A stretch of 5,259 nt of DNA from Candidatus Intestinimonas stercorigallinarum (lineage in GTDB: Bacteria; Bacillota; Clostridia; Oscillospirales; Oscillospiraceae), in NCBI GenBank assembly GCA_019115345.1, contig DXDV01000124.1, positions 1-5,259 of the forward strand. The letters run 5' to 3'. The position numbers were made by a program, and so were the translations under genes. The notes under the pieces were generated by a model. That model saw nothing but the letters and a program-made list of their open reading frames with translations. It was not told where the DNA came from and searched no databases. Of this stretch, positions 1-4,601 are shown in pieces (the stretch's first letter is position 1; every line of letters starts with the position of its first letter).

Positions 1-80
1 ACATGGAGAACAAGAAGGTCTCCCTGTCCATCCGCGCTCTGCTGGAGGAGCCCGCCGCCGTGGAGGACGAGGAGGAGTGA
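1..80 (+). CDS. C-terminal end of an S1-domain RNA-binding protein (partial)
   Basis: Only the last 25 complete codons are present; the gene enters from the left edge and stops at TGA 78-80. The visible peptide has the pattern ENKKVSLSIRALLEE followed by an acidic tail (AVEDEEE). A lysine-rich turn followed by a 'SLSI+AL' strand is the usual end of an S1 (OB-fold) RNA-binding repeat in ribosomal protein S1 and related proteins, and such proteins often end in an acidic tail. In many Clostridia this S1 protein is fused behind IspH (HMB-PP reductase of the MEP pathway). The ispD and ispF genes downstream make that fusion attractive here, but the IspH part is not in view. Alternatives are a stand-alone 30S S1 protein or another S1-repeat protein. 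The S1 ending is likely; the exact identity is open. Confidence 0.72.
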   Translation, partial: MENKKVSLSIRALLEEPAAVEDEEE

Positions 81-107
81 TCCTCTCCCCCTGCACATAT
101 CAAGCGC

Positions 108-143
108 AAAAGACCTGTCTCCTTGAGGAGGCAGGTCTTTTTT
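108..143 (+). terminator. Rho-independent terminator after the S1-domain gene
   Basis: A 12-bp stem AGACCTGTCTCC (111-122) pairs with GGAGGCAGGTCT (127-138) around a TTGA loop, with one T:G pair. It is flanked by AAA on the left and runs into a T tract (138-143). It lies 27 nt after the stop codon, so it ends the upstream transcript and isolates it from carD. Confidence 0.92.
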
Positions 144-180
144 GCCGTTTTTTCAGGCAGTCTACAAAATTTGACGCTGG

Positions 181-190
181 TTTTGCAAAA
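181..190. repeat. 10-bp perfect palindrome TTTTGCAAAA upstream of the carD promoter
   Basis: The sequence TTTTGCAAAA is its own reverse complement and ends 17 nt before the proposed -35 box. Its position would suit an activator site or an AT-rich upstream element, but a 10-bp palindrome in AT-rich DNA can arise by chance. Confidence 0.3.
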
Positions 191-207
191 GGTGGGCGGA
201 ATTTTAC

Positions 208-236
208 TTGCGGAATAAAGATAAACGGTATATAAT
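208..236 (+). promoter_or_regulatory. Sigma-A type promoter for carD
   Basis: A perfect -10 box TATAAT (231-236) lies 17 nt after a weak -35 box TTGCGG (208-213, three of six matches). The spacer is AT-rich, and the surrounding 160-290 region is much richer in A+T than the coding DNA. Transcription would start near 243, giving a leader of about 50 nt. It is the only convincing promoter between the upstream terminator and carD. Confidence 0.75.
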
Positions 237-277
237 AAACTTGATTTTTCTGTTTGTCAAGGAATTTTTCGTAAGTC

Positions 278-284
278 AAGGAGG
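278..284 (+). promoter_or_regulatory. Ribosome binding site of carD
   Basis: AAGGAGG lies 8 nt before ATG 293. It decides the start: an in-frame GTG at 284 would overlap the Shine-Dalgarno sequence itself, so ATG 293 is the start. Confidence 0.9.
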
Positions 285-292
285 TGGTTATC

Positions 293-769
293 ATGTTTCA
301 GGTAGGGGATAAGATCGTCCATCCGATGCATGGTGCCGGTGTCATCGACAGCATCGTCAGCAAAAAGGTCAACGGTGTGGTGCGGGACTACTACATTCTC
401 AAGCTGCCGGTTGGGGGCATGCTGGTCATGATACCCACCGCCAACACGGAGGAGATTGGTGTCCGCCCCGTGGTGGACCGGGCGGAGGCCGACCGGCTCA
501 TCGCCGCCATGCCGGACATTCAGGTGGACATGACCCAGAACTGGAACCGCCGCTATCGGGAAAACATGCTCCGCATCAAGAGCGGGGACCTGATGGAGGT
601 GGCCCGTGTGGTAAAGGGCCTGATGCTCCGGGACGGGGACAGGGGCCTCTCCACCGGGGAGCGGAAGATGCTCCACTCAGCTAAGCAGATCCTCATCTCT
701 GAGCTGGTCCTCTCCCAGGATTCCAGCTACGAGGACATGGAGCGGCGGGTCAACATCGCCATGAGCTGA
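293..769 (+). CDS. carD: CarD-family (CarD/CdnL/TRCF domain) transcriptional regulator
   Basis: This 158-aa protein has the full CarD layout, close to the family's usual 160 or so residues. The N-terminal RNA polymerase-interacting domain (about residues 1-60) opens with FQVGDKIVHPMHGAGVI, matching the family pattern of a hydrophobic strand, P-x-H-G-x-G and a strand. It continues with YYILKLP and MLVMIPTANTEEIGVRPV. The C-terminal helical domain (about 65-158) contains NWNRRYREN; W84 matches the conserved tryptophan that in mycobacterial CarD contacts the upstream edge of the transcription bubble. LSTGERKML and SAKQILISEL follow. CarD proteins bind the RNA polymerase beta subunit and stabilise the open promoter complex, acting globally rather than on one operon. 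The gene has its own promoter and is closed by a hairpin at 782-806, so it may be mostly monocistronic. The family call is firm; which promoters it affects here is unknown. Confidence 0.93.
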   Translation: MFQVGDKIVHPMHGAGVIDSIVSKKVNGVVRDYYILKLPVGGMLVMIPTANTEEIGVRPVVDRAEADRLIAAMPDIQVDMTQNWNRRYRENMLRIKSGDLMEVARVVKGLMLRDGDRGLSTGERKMLHSAKQILISELVLSQDSSYEDMERRVNIAMS

Positions 770-781
770 TCCGTCCGCTGG

Positions 782-806
782 AAAAGGAGCCGCAAGGCTC
801 CTTTTT
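782..806 (+). terminator. Short intrinsic terminator or attenuator between carD and ispD
   Basis: GGAGCC (786-791) pairs with GGCTCC (796-801) around a GCAA tetraloop (GNRA class). The stem is extended by AAAA (782-785) against TTTT and followed by a T run (802-806). The A and T flanks mean it could work on either strand. The stem is short, and no promoter is visible between it and ispD, so partial readthrough is likely. Confidence 0.75.
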
Positions 807-825
807 GTCGGGCAACTCCCTTTTG

Positions 826-832
826 AAAGGAG
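826..832 (+). promoter_or_regulatory. Ribosome binding site of ispD
   Basis: AAAGGAG lies 11 nt before ATG 844. It favours that start over an in-frame TTG at 805, which lies in the T run of the preceding hairpin. A second, out-of-frame ATG (837) is 4 nt from the same site and opens a 6-codon frame ending at 857. Confidence 0.75.
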
Positions 833-843
833 CGGAATGCTGT

Positions 844-1572
844 ATGTCTGTGTTTGACGTGCTGCGCCGGAAACGTCCGGCGGCGCCGTTCTGCACCGCC
901 GTGGTGCCCGCCGCCGGATCCTCCACGCGGATGGAGGGACAGGATAAGATGCTCCTGGAGCTGGGGGGGCGTCCGGTGCTTCTCCGCGCTCTGGAGGCCC
1001 TGGAGGCATGTCAACTGATCCGGGAGATCGTGGTGGTGACCCGGGCGGACCTGGTGGTGCCGGTGAGTCAGCTCTGCCGGACCGCCCGGTTGGAGAAGGT
1101 GACTCAGGTGGTGACGGGGGGCGATACCCGCACCCTGTCGGTGCTCGCGGGTGTCCGCTCCGCCAGCCCGGAGGCGGAGCTCATCGCCGTCCACGACGGC
1201 GCCCGGCCCTTTGTCACCCAGGAGGTGCTGGAGGAGGTCATCCGCAAGGCGGCGGCCTGCGGCGCGGCGGCCCCGGCGGTGCCGGTGACCGATACGGTGA
1301 AGCGGGCCAGGGACGGGCTGGTGGAGGAGACCTTGGACCGGGAGACTCTGTTCGCCATCCAGACCCCCCAGGTCTTTGAGGCGTCGCTCCTGAAGGCGGC
1401 CCTTCAGAAGGCGGCGGAGGAGGGGGTCGTCCTCACCGACGACTGCGCCGCCGTGGAGCGGCTGGGCATGCGGGTGTGCCTGACCAAAGGGGACCGGACC
1501 AACCTGAAGCTGACCACTCCGGCTGATTTGGACCTGGGTCTGGGTATTTTGATGGGAAGGGGGGAGCTGTGA
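844..1572 (+). CDS. ispD: 2-C-methyl-D-erythritol 4-phosphate cytidylyltransferase (IspD)
   Basis: IspD joins CTP and MEP to form CDP-methylerythritol, the third step of the cytosolic MEP isoprenoid pathway. The 242-aa protein is slightly longer than the usual 230 or so because of about 15 extra N-terminal residues. Visible motifs in order are: the nucleotide-binding loop VVPAAGSSTRM (20-30, with R29) and DKML (K35), matching the catalytic Arg/Lys pair of E. coli IspD; GGDTR (92-96); AVHDGARPFV (115-124); PVTDTVK (147-153); LDRETL (R166) and IQTPQVF (172-178); LTDDCAAVE (197-205); and DRTNLKLTTPADL (217-229, with K222). All expected active-site positions are present. The stop codon shares one base with the ispF start, so the two are translated as a pair. 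It lies behind the hairpin at 782-806 with no clear promoter, which suggests readthrough from carD or a promoter inside carD. Confidence 0.96.
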   Translation: MSVFDVLRRKRPAAPFCTAVVPAAGSSTRMEGQDKMLLELGGRPVLLRALEALEACQLIREIVVVTRADLVVPVSQLCRTARLEKVTQVVTGGDTRTLSVLAGVRSASPEAELIAVHDGARPFVTQEVLEEVIRKAAACGAAAPAVPVTDTVKRARDGLVEETLDRETLFAIQTPQVFEASLLKAALQKAAEEGVVLTDDCAAVERLGMRVCLTKGDRTNLKLTTPADLDLGLGILMGRGEL

Positions 1573-2054
1573 TGGCGGAGCTTCGGATCGGGCACGGCTA
1601 CGATGTCCACCGGCTGACGGGTGGACGAAAGCTCATCCTGGGGGGTGTGGATATCCCCTGGGAGGAGGGGCTTTTGGGCCACTCCGACGCGGATGTGCTC
1701 ACCCACGCAGTGATGGACGCTCTGCTGGGAGCGGCAGGGCTGGGGGACATCGGAAAGCTCTTCCCAGACCATGACCCGGCCTATGAGGGCATTTCCAGTC
1801 TGGTGCTGCTGGACCGGGTGTGTGAGCGCCTCCGGGAGGAGGGCTGGCAGGTGGGCAATGTGGACGCCACCGTGGTGGCCCAGCGGCCCAAGCTGGCCCC
1901 CTACATCCCGCAGATGCGGCAAAATCTGGCCCTCCATATGGGGGTGCCGCCCGAGCAGGTCAATGTGAAGGCCACCACGGAAGAGGGGCTTGGCTTCACA
2001 GGGACAGGGCAGGGAATGGCGGCCCACGCCGTGGCGTTGCTGGAACGGATATGA
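1572..2054 (+). CDS. ispF: 2-C-methyl-D-erythritol 2,4-cyclodiphosphate synthase (IspF)
   Basis: IspF closes CDP-ME 2-phosphate into the cyclodiphosphate MEcPP with release of CMP, the fifth step of the MEP pathway. The protein is 160 aa, close to the usual 157. The zinc ligands are seen in IGHGYDVHRL (D11, H13) and at H45 in LTHAVMDALLGA. LGHSDAD (35-41) and DIGKLFPDHDP (59-69) are family signatures. The C-terminal KATTEEGLGFTG (133-144) carries the T135/T136/E138 set that positions the substrate phosphates. The start is ATG 1572, which overlaps the ispD stop by one base and lies 5 nt after GGGGAG (1561-1566). An in-frame GTG at 1569 is only 2 nt from that site and is less likely. The overlap implies translational coupling with ispD. 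Known IspF enzymes are homotrimers. A strong terminator starts at its stop codon. Confidence 0.97.
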   Translation: MAELRIGHGYDVHRLTGGRKLILGGVDIPWEEGLLGHSDADVLTHAVMDALLGAAGLGDIGKLFPDHDPAYEGISSLVLLDRVCERLREEGWQVGNVDATVVAQRPKLAPYIPQMRQNLALHMGVPPEQVNVKATTEEGLGFTGTGQGMAAHAVALLERI

Positions 2055-2085
2055 AAAAGGCCGGGTCAGAGGACCCGGCCTTTTT
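2054..2085 (+). terminator. Strong Rho-independent terminator of ispDF
   Basis: GGCCGGGTC (2059-2067) pairs perfectly with GACCCGGCC (2072-2080) around an AGAG loop, flanked by AAAAA and TTTTT. The A run begins with the last base of the ispF TGA, so there is no 3' untranslated spacer. The symmetric flanks allow function on both strands. Confidence 0.95.
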
Positions 2086-2125
2086 CCGGTGGCCGAAGAG
2101 GCGGAGAACGCATAGGATGCTCCAG

Positions 2126-2132
2126 AGAGGAG
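2126..2132 (+). promoter_or_regulatory. Ribosome binding site of the DUF3343 gene
   Basis: AGAGGAG is followed by three in-frame candidate starts: GTG 2134 (1 nt away), ATG 2137 (4 nt) and ATG 2143 (10 nt). Spacing rules out the GTG and leaves the two ATGs open. ATG 2143 is chosen because the recognisable fold (VYYLIV) starts immediately after it. Confidence 0.65.
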
Positions 2133-2142
2133 CGTGATGCCT

Positions 2143-2397
2143 ATGGTCTATTATCTCATTGTCTGCCGCTCGCTGACCTATGCCCAGCGGACGGCGGCCG
2201 TTTTGGAGCGGGCGGGGATCACCGGTGTGATCCTGCGTACGCCCAGGGCCATCGCCGGAGAGGGCTGTGGCTACGCCGTGAAGGTGAGTGAACGGAGGCT
2301 GGCGCAGGCGCTGGTGCTGCTCAACAAGGCGGAGCTGCGGCCCAGAGGAGTTTATATTGCCGAGTCGAACGGCGGCTACCGGCAGGTGGGGCTATGA
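2143..2397 (+). CDS. DUF3343 protein (putative Se/S carrier-like)
   Basis: This small protein of 84 aa (86 if ATG 2137 is used) has the DUF3343 pattern. It has a first strand VYYLIVCRS (2-10), a helix (TYAQRTAAVLERAG, 12-25), a strand ITGVILRTP (26-34), then the signature RAIAGEGCGYAVKV (35-48) with a conserved-type cysteine C42 before Gly. A final helix and strand follow (RLAQALVLLNKAE; RGVYIAE). DUF3343 is annotated as a putative selenium/sulfur carrier-like family and is often found beside cysteine desulfurase-like and selenium-metabolism genes. Its biochemical role has not been firmly established. Here the stop overlaps the next start (ATGA, 2394-2397), tying it to the cysteine desulfurase-like gene. 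I infer that C42 could take persulfide sulfur or selenium from that enzyme. The family call is fairly sure; the function is tentative. Confidence 0.8.
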   Translation: MVYYLIVCRSLTYAQRTAAVLERAGITGVILRTPRAIAGEGCGYAVKVSERRLAQALVLLNKAELRPRGVYIAESNGGYRQVGL

Positions 2398-3518
2398 TCT
2401 ATTTGGATTCTGCCGCCACCACCCTGCAAAAGCCGCCGTCGGTGGTCCGGGCTTCGGCCTACGCCATCACCCACATGGCCAGTCCGGGGCGGGGAGGCTA
2501 TCCGGCGGCGATGACGGCCGCCGAGACCCTCTTTACCTGCCGGGAGGCGGCGGCCCGGCTCTTTCATGTGCCGGAACCCGACCAGGTGGTCTTTACCATG
2601 AACGCCACCCACGGTCTCAACCTGGCCATTAAGACGTTGGTGGAGCCTGGAGACACGGTGCTCATCTCCGGCTATGAGCACAACGCCGTCACCCGCCCCC
2701 TGACCGCCACCCCCGATGTGACAGTGAAGGTGGCCGACGCCCCTCTGTTTCAGCCGGAGGCCATGCTGGAGCGGTTCGGGGCGCTGCTGACTCCGGAGGT
2801 CTCCTGCGTAATCTGCTGTCACGTGTCCAACGTCTTTGGCTATATCCTGCCGGTGGCCGGAATTGCCGCCCTGTGCCGGGAGCGGGGCGTGCCGCTGATT
2901 TTGGATGCCTCTCAGTCCGCCGGCGCCCTGCCGGTCCATATGGATACGCTCCAGGCCGCTTTCATCGCCATGCCGGGCCATAAGGGCCTCTATGGTCCCC
3001 AGGGTACCGGTATTCTGCTGTGCGCTGCTCCGGTCAAACCGCTGCTGGAAGGGGGGACCGGCTCCCATTCGGTGCGGCAGGAGATGCCGGAGTTTCTGCC
3101 CGACCGGCTGGAGGCGGGCACCCATAACGTCCCCGGCATCGCCGGCCTGCTGGAGGGACTGCGCTTTGTGCTGCGCAAGGGGCCGGAGCGCATTCTGGAC
3201 CATGAGCGCCGGTTGGCGGCCCAGTGTGCCGCTGGACTGTCCCGGATGAAGGGCGTCACCGTTTTTTCCAGTCCCCATCTGGAGCATCAGGCGGGGGTCC
3301 TCTCCTTCCAGGTGGATGGACAGGACTGCGAGGAGGTGGGCGACCGGCTGGGCCGGCAGGGGATCGCTGTTCGTTCGGGGCTCCACTGCGCTCCGCTCTC
3401 CCACCGCACCGCCGGCACGCTGGAACGAGGGACCGTTCGGGCCAGCTTTTCCGCCTTCAACAGCTCCAATGATGTCCGGGCCCTGCTCCAGGCGCTGGAA
3501 AGGCGCCGGCCAAGCTGA
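2394..3518 (+). CDS. Cysteine desulfurase-like class V aminotransferase (PLP enzyme)
   Basis: This complete 374-aa, SufS/CsdB-like fold-type I PLP enzyme resembles the 'cysteine desulfurase family protein' group common in Firmicutes. It begins IYLDSAATTLQKP. Motifs in order are: TMNATHGLNLAI (68-79, cofactor phosphate side); YEHNAVTRPL (94-103, H96 stacking on PLP); CHVSNVFGYILP (142-153); LILDASQSAGALP (168-180, D171 binding the pyridine nitrogen); MPGHKGLYGPQGTGIL (193-208, K197 as the Schiff-base lysine); GGTGSHS (220-226); LEAGTHN (239-245); and RSGLHCAPLSH (327-337, C332 as the catalytic cysteine). A set like this predicts removal of sulfur (or selenium) from cysteine (or selenocysteine) to give alanine and an enzyme persulfide. 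No SufU or IscU scaffold gene is next to it, so a house Fe-S role is not indicated; the partner seen is the DUF3343 protein. The start is ATG 2394, overlapping the preceding stop, with a weak AGGTGG site inside the upstream gene. Substrate choice (Cys or Sec) cannot be read from the sequence. Confidence 0.9.
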   Translation: MIYLDSAATTLQKPPSVVRASAYAITHMASPGRGGYPAAMTAAETLFTCREAAARLFHVPEPDQVVFTMNATHGLNLAIKTLVEPGDTVLISGYEHNAVTRPLTATPDVTVKVADAPLFQPEAMLERFGALLTPEVSCVICCHVSNVFGYILPVAGIAALCRERGVPLILDASQSAGALPVHMDTLQAAFIAMPGHKGLYGPQGTGILLCAAPVKPLLEGGTGSHSVRQEMPEFLPDRLEAGTHNVPGIAGLLEGLRFVLRKGPERILDHERRLAAQCAAGLSRMKGVTVFSSPHLEHQAGVLSFQVDGQDCEEVGDRLGRQGIAVRSGLHCAPLSHRTAGTLERGTVRASFSAFNSSNDVRALLQALERRRPS

Positions 3519-3532
3519 TGGGCTGTCCTTCC

Positions 3533-3577
3533 GCGAGGGCCGCGGTTCTCCGCCGCGCGCCCTCGCACACGCTTTTT
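3533..3577 (+). terminator. Imperfect GC-rich terminator after the cysteine desulfurase-like gene
   Basis: GCGAGGGC (3533-3540) pairs with GCCCTCGC (3559-3566). The stem continues inward with CGCGG (3541-3545) against CCGCG (3553-3557), leaving a bulged C and a 7-nt loop. A TTTTT run (3573-3577) follows 6 nt after the stem. The gap between stem and T run makes it weaker than the other terminators here, but its place 15 nt after the stop fits. Confidence 0.65.
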
Positions 3578-3624
3578 CGCCCGTTTCCGTACCCATGTTC
3601 AAGGAAATTTAATGGACGGGGTCC

Positions 3625-3653
3625 TTGCCATTTGCCGGTGGATACAGTATAAT
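3625..3653 (+). promoter_or_regulatory. Near-consensus sigma-A promoter of cdaA-cdaR
   Basis: TTGCCA (3625-3630, five of six -35 matches) and TATAAT (3648-3653, perfect -10) are separated by the ideal 17 nt. Transcription should start near 3660, giving a leader of about 54 nt before cdaA. This is the strongest promoter in the window. Confidence 0.88.
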
Positions 3654-3667
3654 ATTTGAAATGGGCG

Positions 3668-3690
3668 GGGAGGCTCGCAGCCCCCCTCCC
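3668..3690 (+). promoter_or_regulatory. GC-rich stem-loop in the cdaA leader
   Basis: GGGAGG (3668-3673) can pair with CCTCCC (3685-3690). Alternatively, GGCT (3672-3675) pairs with AGCC (3679-3682) with GGGA/TCCC outside it. It lies about 8 nt into the predicted transcript and is not followed by a T tract, so it is not a terminator. It could protect the 5' end of the mRNA or be incidental. The leader is too short to hold a known c-di-AMP (ydaO-type) riboswitch. Confidence 0.4.
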
Positions 3691-3713
3691 AGTCATTTTA
3701 CATATGGGAGTTA

Positions 3714-4601
3714 ATGGAAGTGACAGACCTATTTCAGAGGATGTATAGTTACATCCAGACTTTTGACATTTCCATAGCGGATATTGTGGACGTGGCGATC
3801 ATCGCGGTGGTCATCTATCGTCTGCTGCTGTTGGTGCGGCGGAGCCGGGCGGCCCAGGTGGTCAAGGCCATCCTGCTTCTGCTGGCGGCTCTGGCCCTGT
3901 CCTCGTTTTTCCAGCTGCGGGTCATCAACTTTTTCCTCTCCCATATGGTGGAAATGGGTATGTTGGCCCTCATCGTGGTCTTCCAGCCGGAGATCCGCCG
4001 GTTCCTGGAGCAGCTTGGCAGTACCTCCTTGGGGGATGTGTTCAGCAGGGAGGAGGCGCCTCCGGAGGTGGAGGAGGCCATCGCCCAGACCGTACAAGCC
4101 TATGCCGCCCTCTCCCGGGACAAGGTGGGCGCCCTGATGGTCTTTGAGCGGAAGGTCCCGCTGGACGACATCATCAAGACGGGAACGGCCCTCGACTCCA
4201 CCGTGGCGGCCGAGCTCCTCAAGAACCTCTTTTGGAACAAGGCGCCGCTCCACGACGGCGCTGTCATCGTCCGAAACGGACACATCGTGGGGGCGGGCTG
4301 CGTCCTTCCCCTGTCTGGAAATATCAACCTTTCCCGGGATCTGGGCATGCGCCACCGGGCCGGTATTGGCATGAGCGAAAACTCCGACGCTGTGGTGGCC
4401 ATCGTCTCTGAGGAGACGGGGTCCATCTCCGTGGCGGTAAACGGGATGCTCAAGCGTCACCTGGCCCCCGAGACGCTGGAGCGGCTGCTGCGCAACGAGC
4501 TGCTGCCCAAGGAGACGTCCTCCGACTCTGCCGGGAAGCTCTCCGCCCTATTCAAGTCGAAAAAAGGTGACAAAAACGATGGGGAAGTTCACGGAAAGTA
4601 A
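3714..4601 (+). CDS. cdaA: Diadenylate cyclase CdaA (c-di-AMP synthase)
   Basis: CdaA condenses two ATP into the second messenger cyclic di-AMP, which in Firmicutes controls potassium and osmolyte transport and wall homeostasis. The 295-aa protein has three N-terminal membrane helices (about 19-41, 49-66 and 70-90) and the family junction VVFQPEIRRFLEQLG (88-102). A cytosolic DAC domain follows with the catalytic DGA motif (PLHDGAVIV, D181-A183) and the RHR motif (RHRAGIGMSE, 213-222). IVSEETGSISVA (230-241) closes the core. The C-terminal tail is charged and Lys-rich. The gene starts a new transcription unit behind a strong promoter and overlaps cdaR by 23 nt, the usual cdaA-cdaR order. ATG 3714 is only 3 nt after GGGAG; an in-frame GTG at 3720 has better spacing (9 nt) and would shorten the protein by two residues. 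Function is secure; the exact start is slightly open. Confidence 0.97.
   Translation: MEVTDLFQRMYSYIQTFDISIADIVDVAIIAVVIYRLLLLVRRSRAAQVVKAILLLLAALALSSFFQLRVINFFLSHMVEMGMLALIVVFQPEIRRFLEQLGSTSLGDVFSREEAPPEVEEAIAQTVQAYAALSRDKVGALMVFERKVPLDDIIKTGTALDSTVAAELLKNLFWNKAPLHDGAVIVRNGHIVGAGCVLPLSGNINLSRDLGMRHRAGIGMSENSDAVVAIVSEETGSISVAVNGMLKRHLAPETLERLLRNELLPKETSSDSAGKLSALFKSKKGDKNDGEVHGK
4564..4570 (+). promoter_or_regulatory. Ribosome binding site of cdaR inside cdaA
   Basis: AAGGTGA, within the last codons of cdaA, lies 8 nt before ATG 4579. It sets the cdaR start and the 23-nt overlap. Confidence 0.7.

Noticed and set aside
171..199. TTGACG as an alternative -35 box for carD
   Set aside because: The hexamer is good, but the DNA 16-18 nt downstream (GGTGGGCGGA) contains nothing like a -10 box, while TATAAT at 231 is too far away.
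805..843. Upstream in-frame TTG start extending IspD by 13 residues
   Set aside because: The TTG lies in the T run of the terminator hairpin, has no ribosome site, and the added residues match nothing in the family.
1404..2027. Minus-strand open frame of 207 codons across ispD and ispF
   Set aside because: It spans two confidently identified genes, has no recognisable domain and no promoter or terminator in the right direction.
2376..3602. Long minus-strand open frame of 408 codons opposite the cysteine desulfurase-like gene
   Set aside because: It is a mirror of the GC-rich codon bias of the + strand gene: its translation is low-complexity (Gly, Arg, His, Gln rich), shows no known motif, and the + strand protein has every catalytic motif of its family.
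3594..3612. Short ORF (ATG at 3595, five codons) in the gap before cdaA
   Set aside because: It is too short, has no ribosome site and lies upstream of the predicted transcription start.
3654..3713. c-di-AMP (ydaO-type) riboswitch ahead of cdaA
   Set aside because: The predicted leader is only about 54 nt, far shorter than that riboswitch, and shows just one simple stem-loop.
3729..4460. Minus-strand open frame of 243 codons opposite cdaA
   Set aside because: The product is His/Asp/Gln-rich without domain features, and it lies wholly within a well-supported cdaA. It is a shadow frame.
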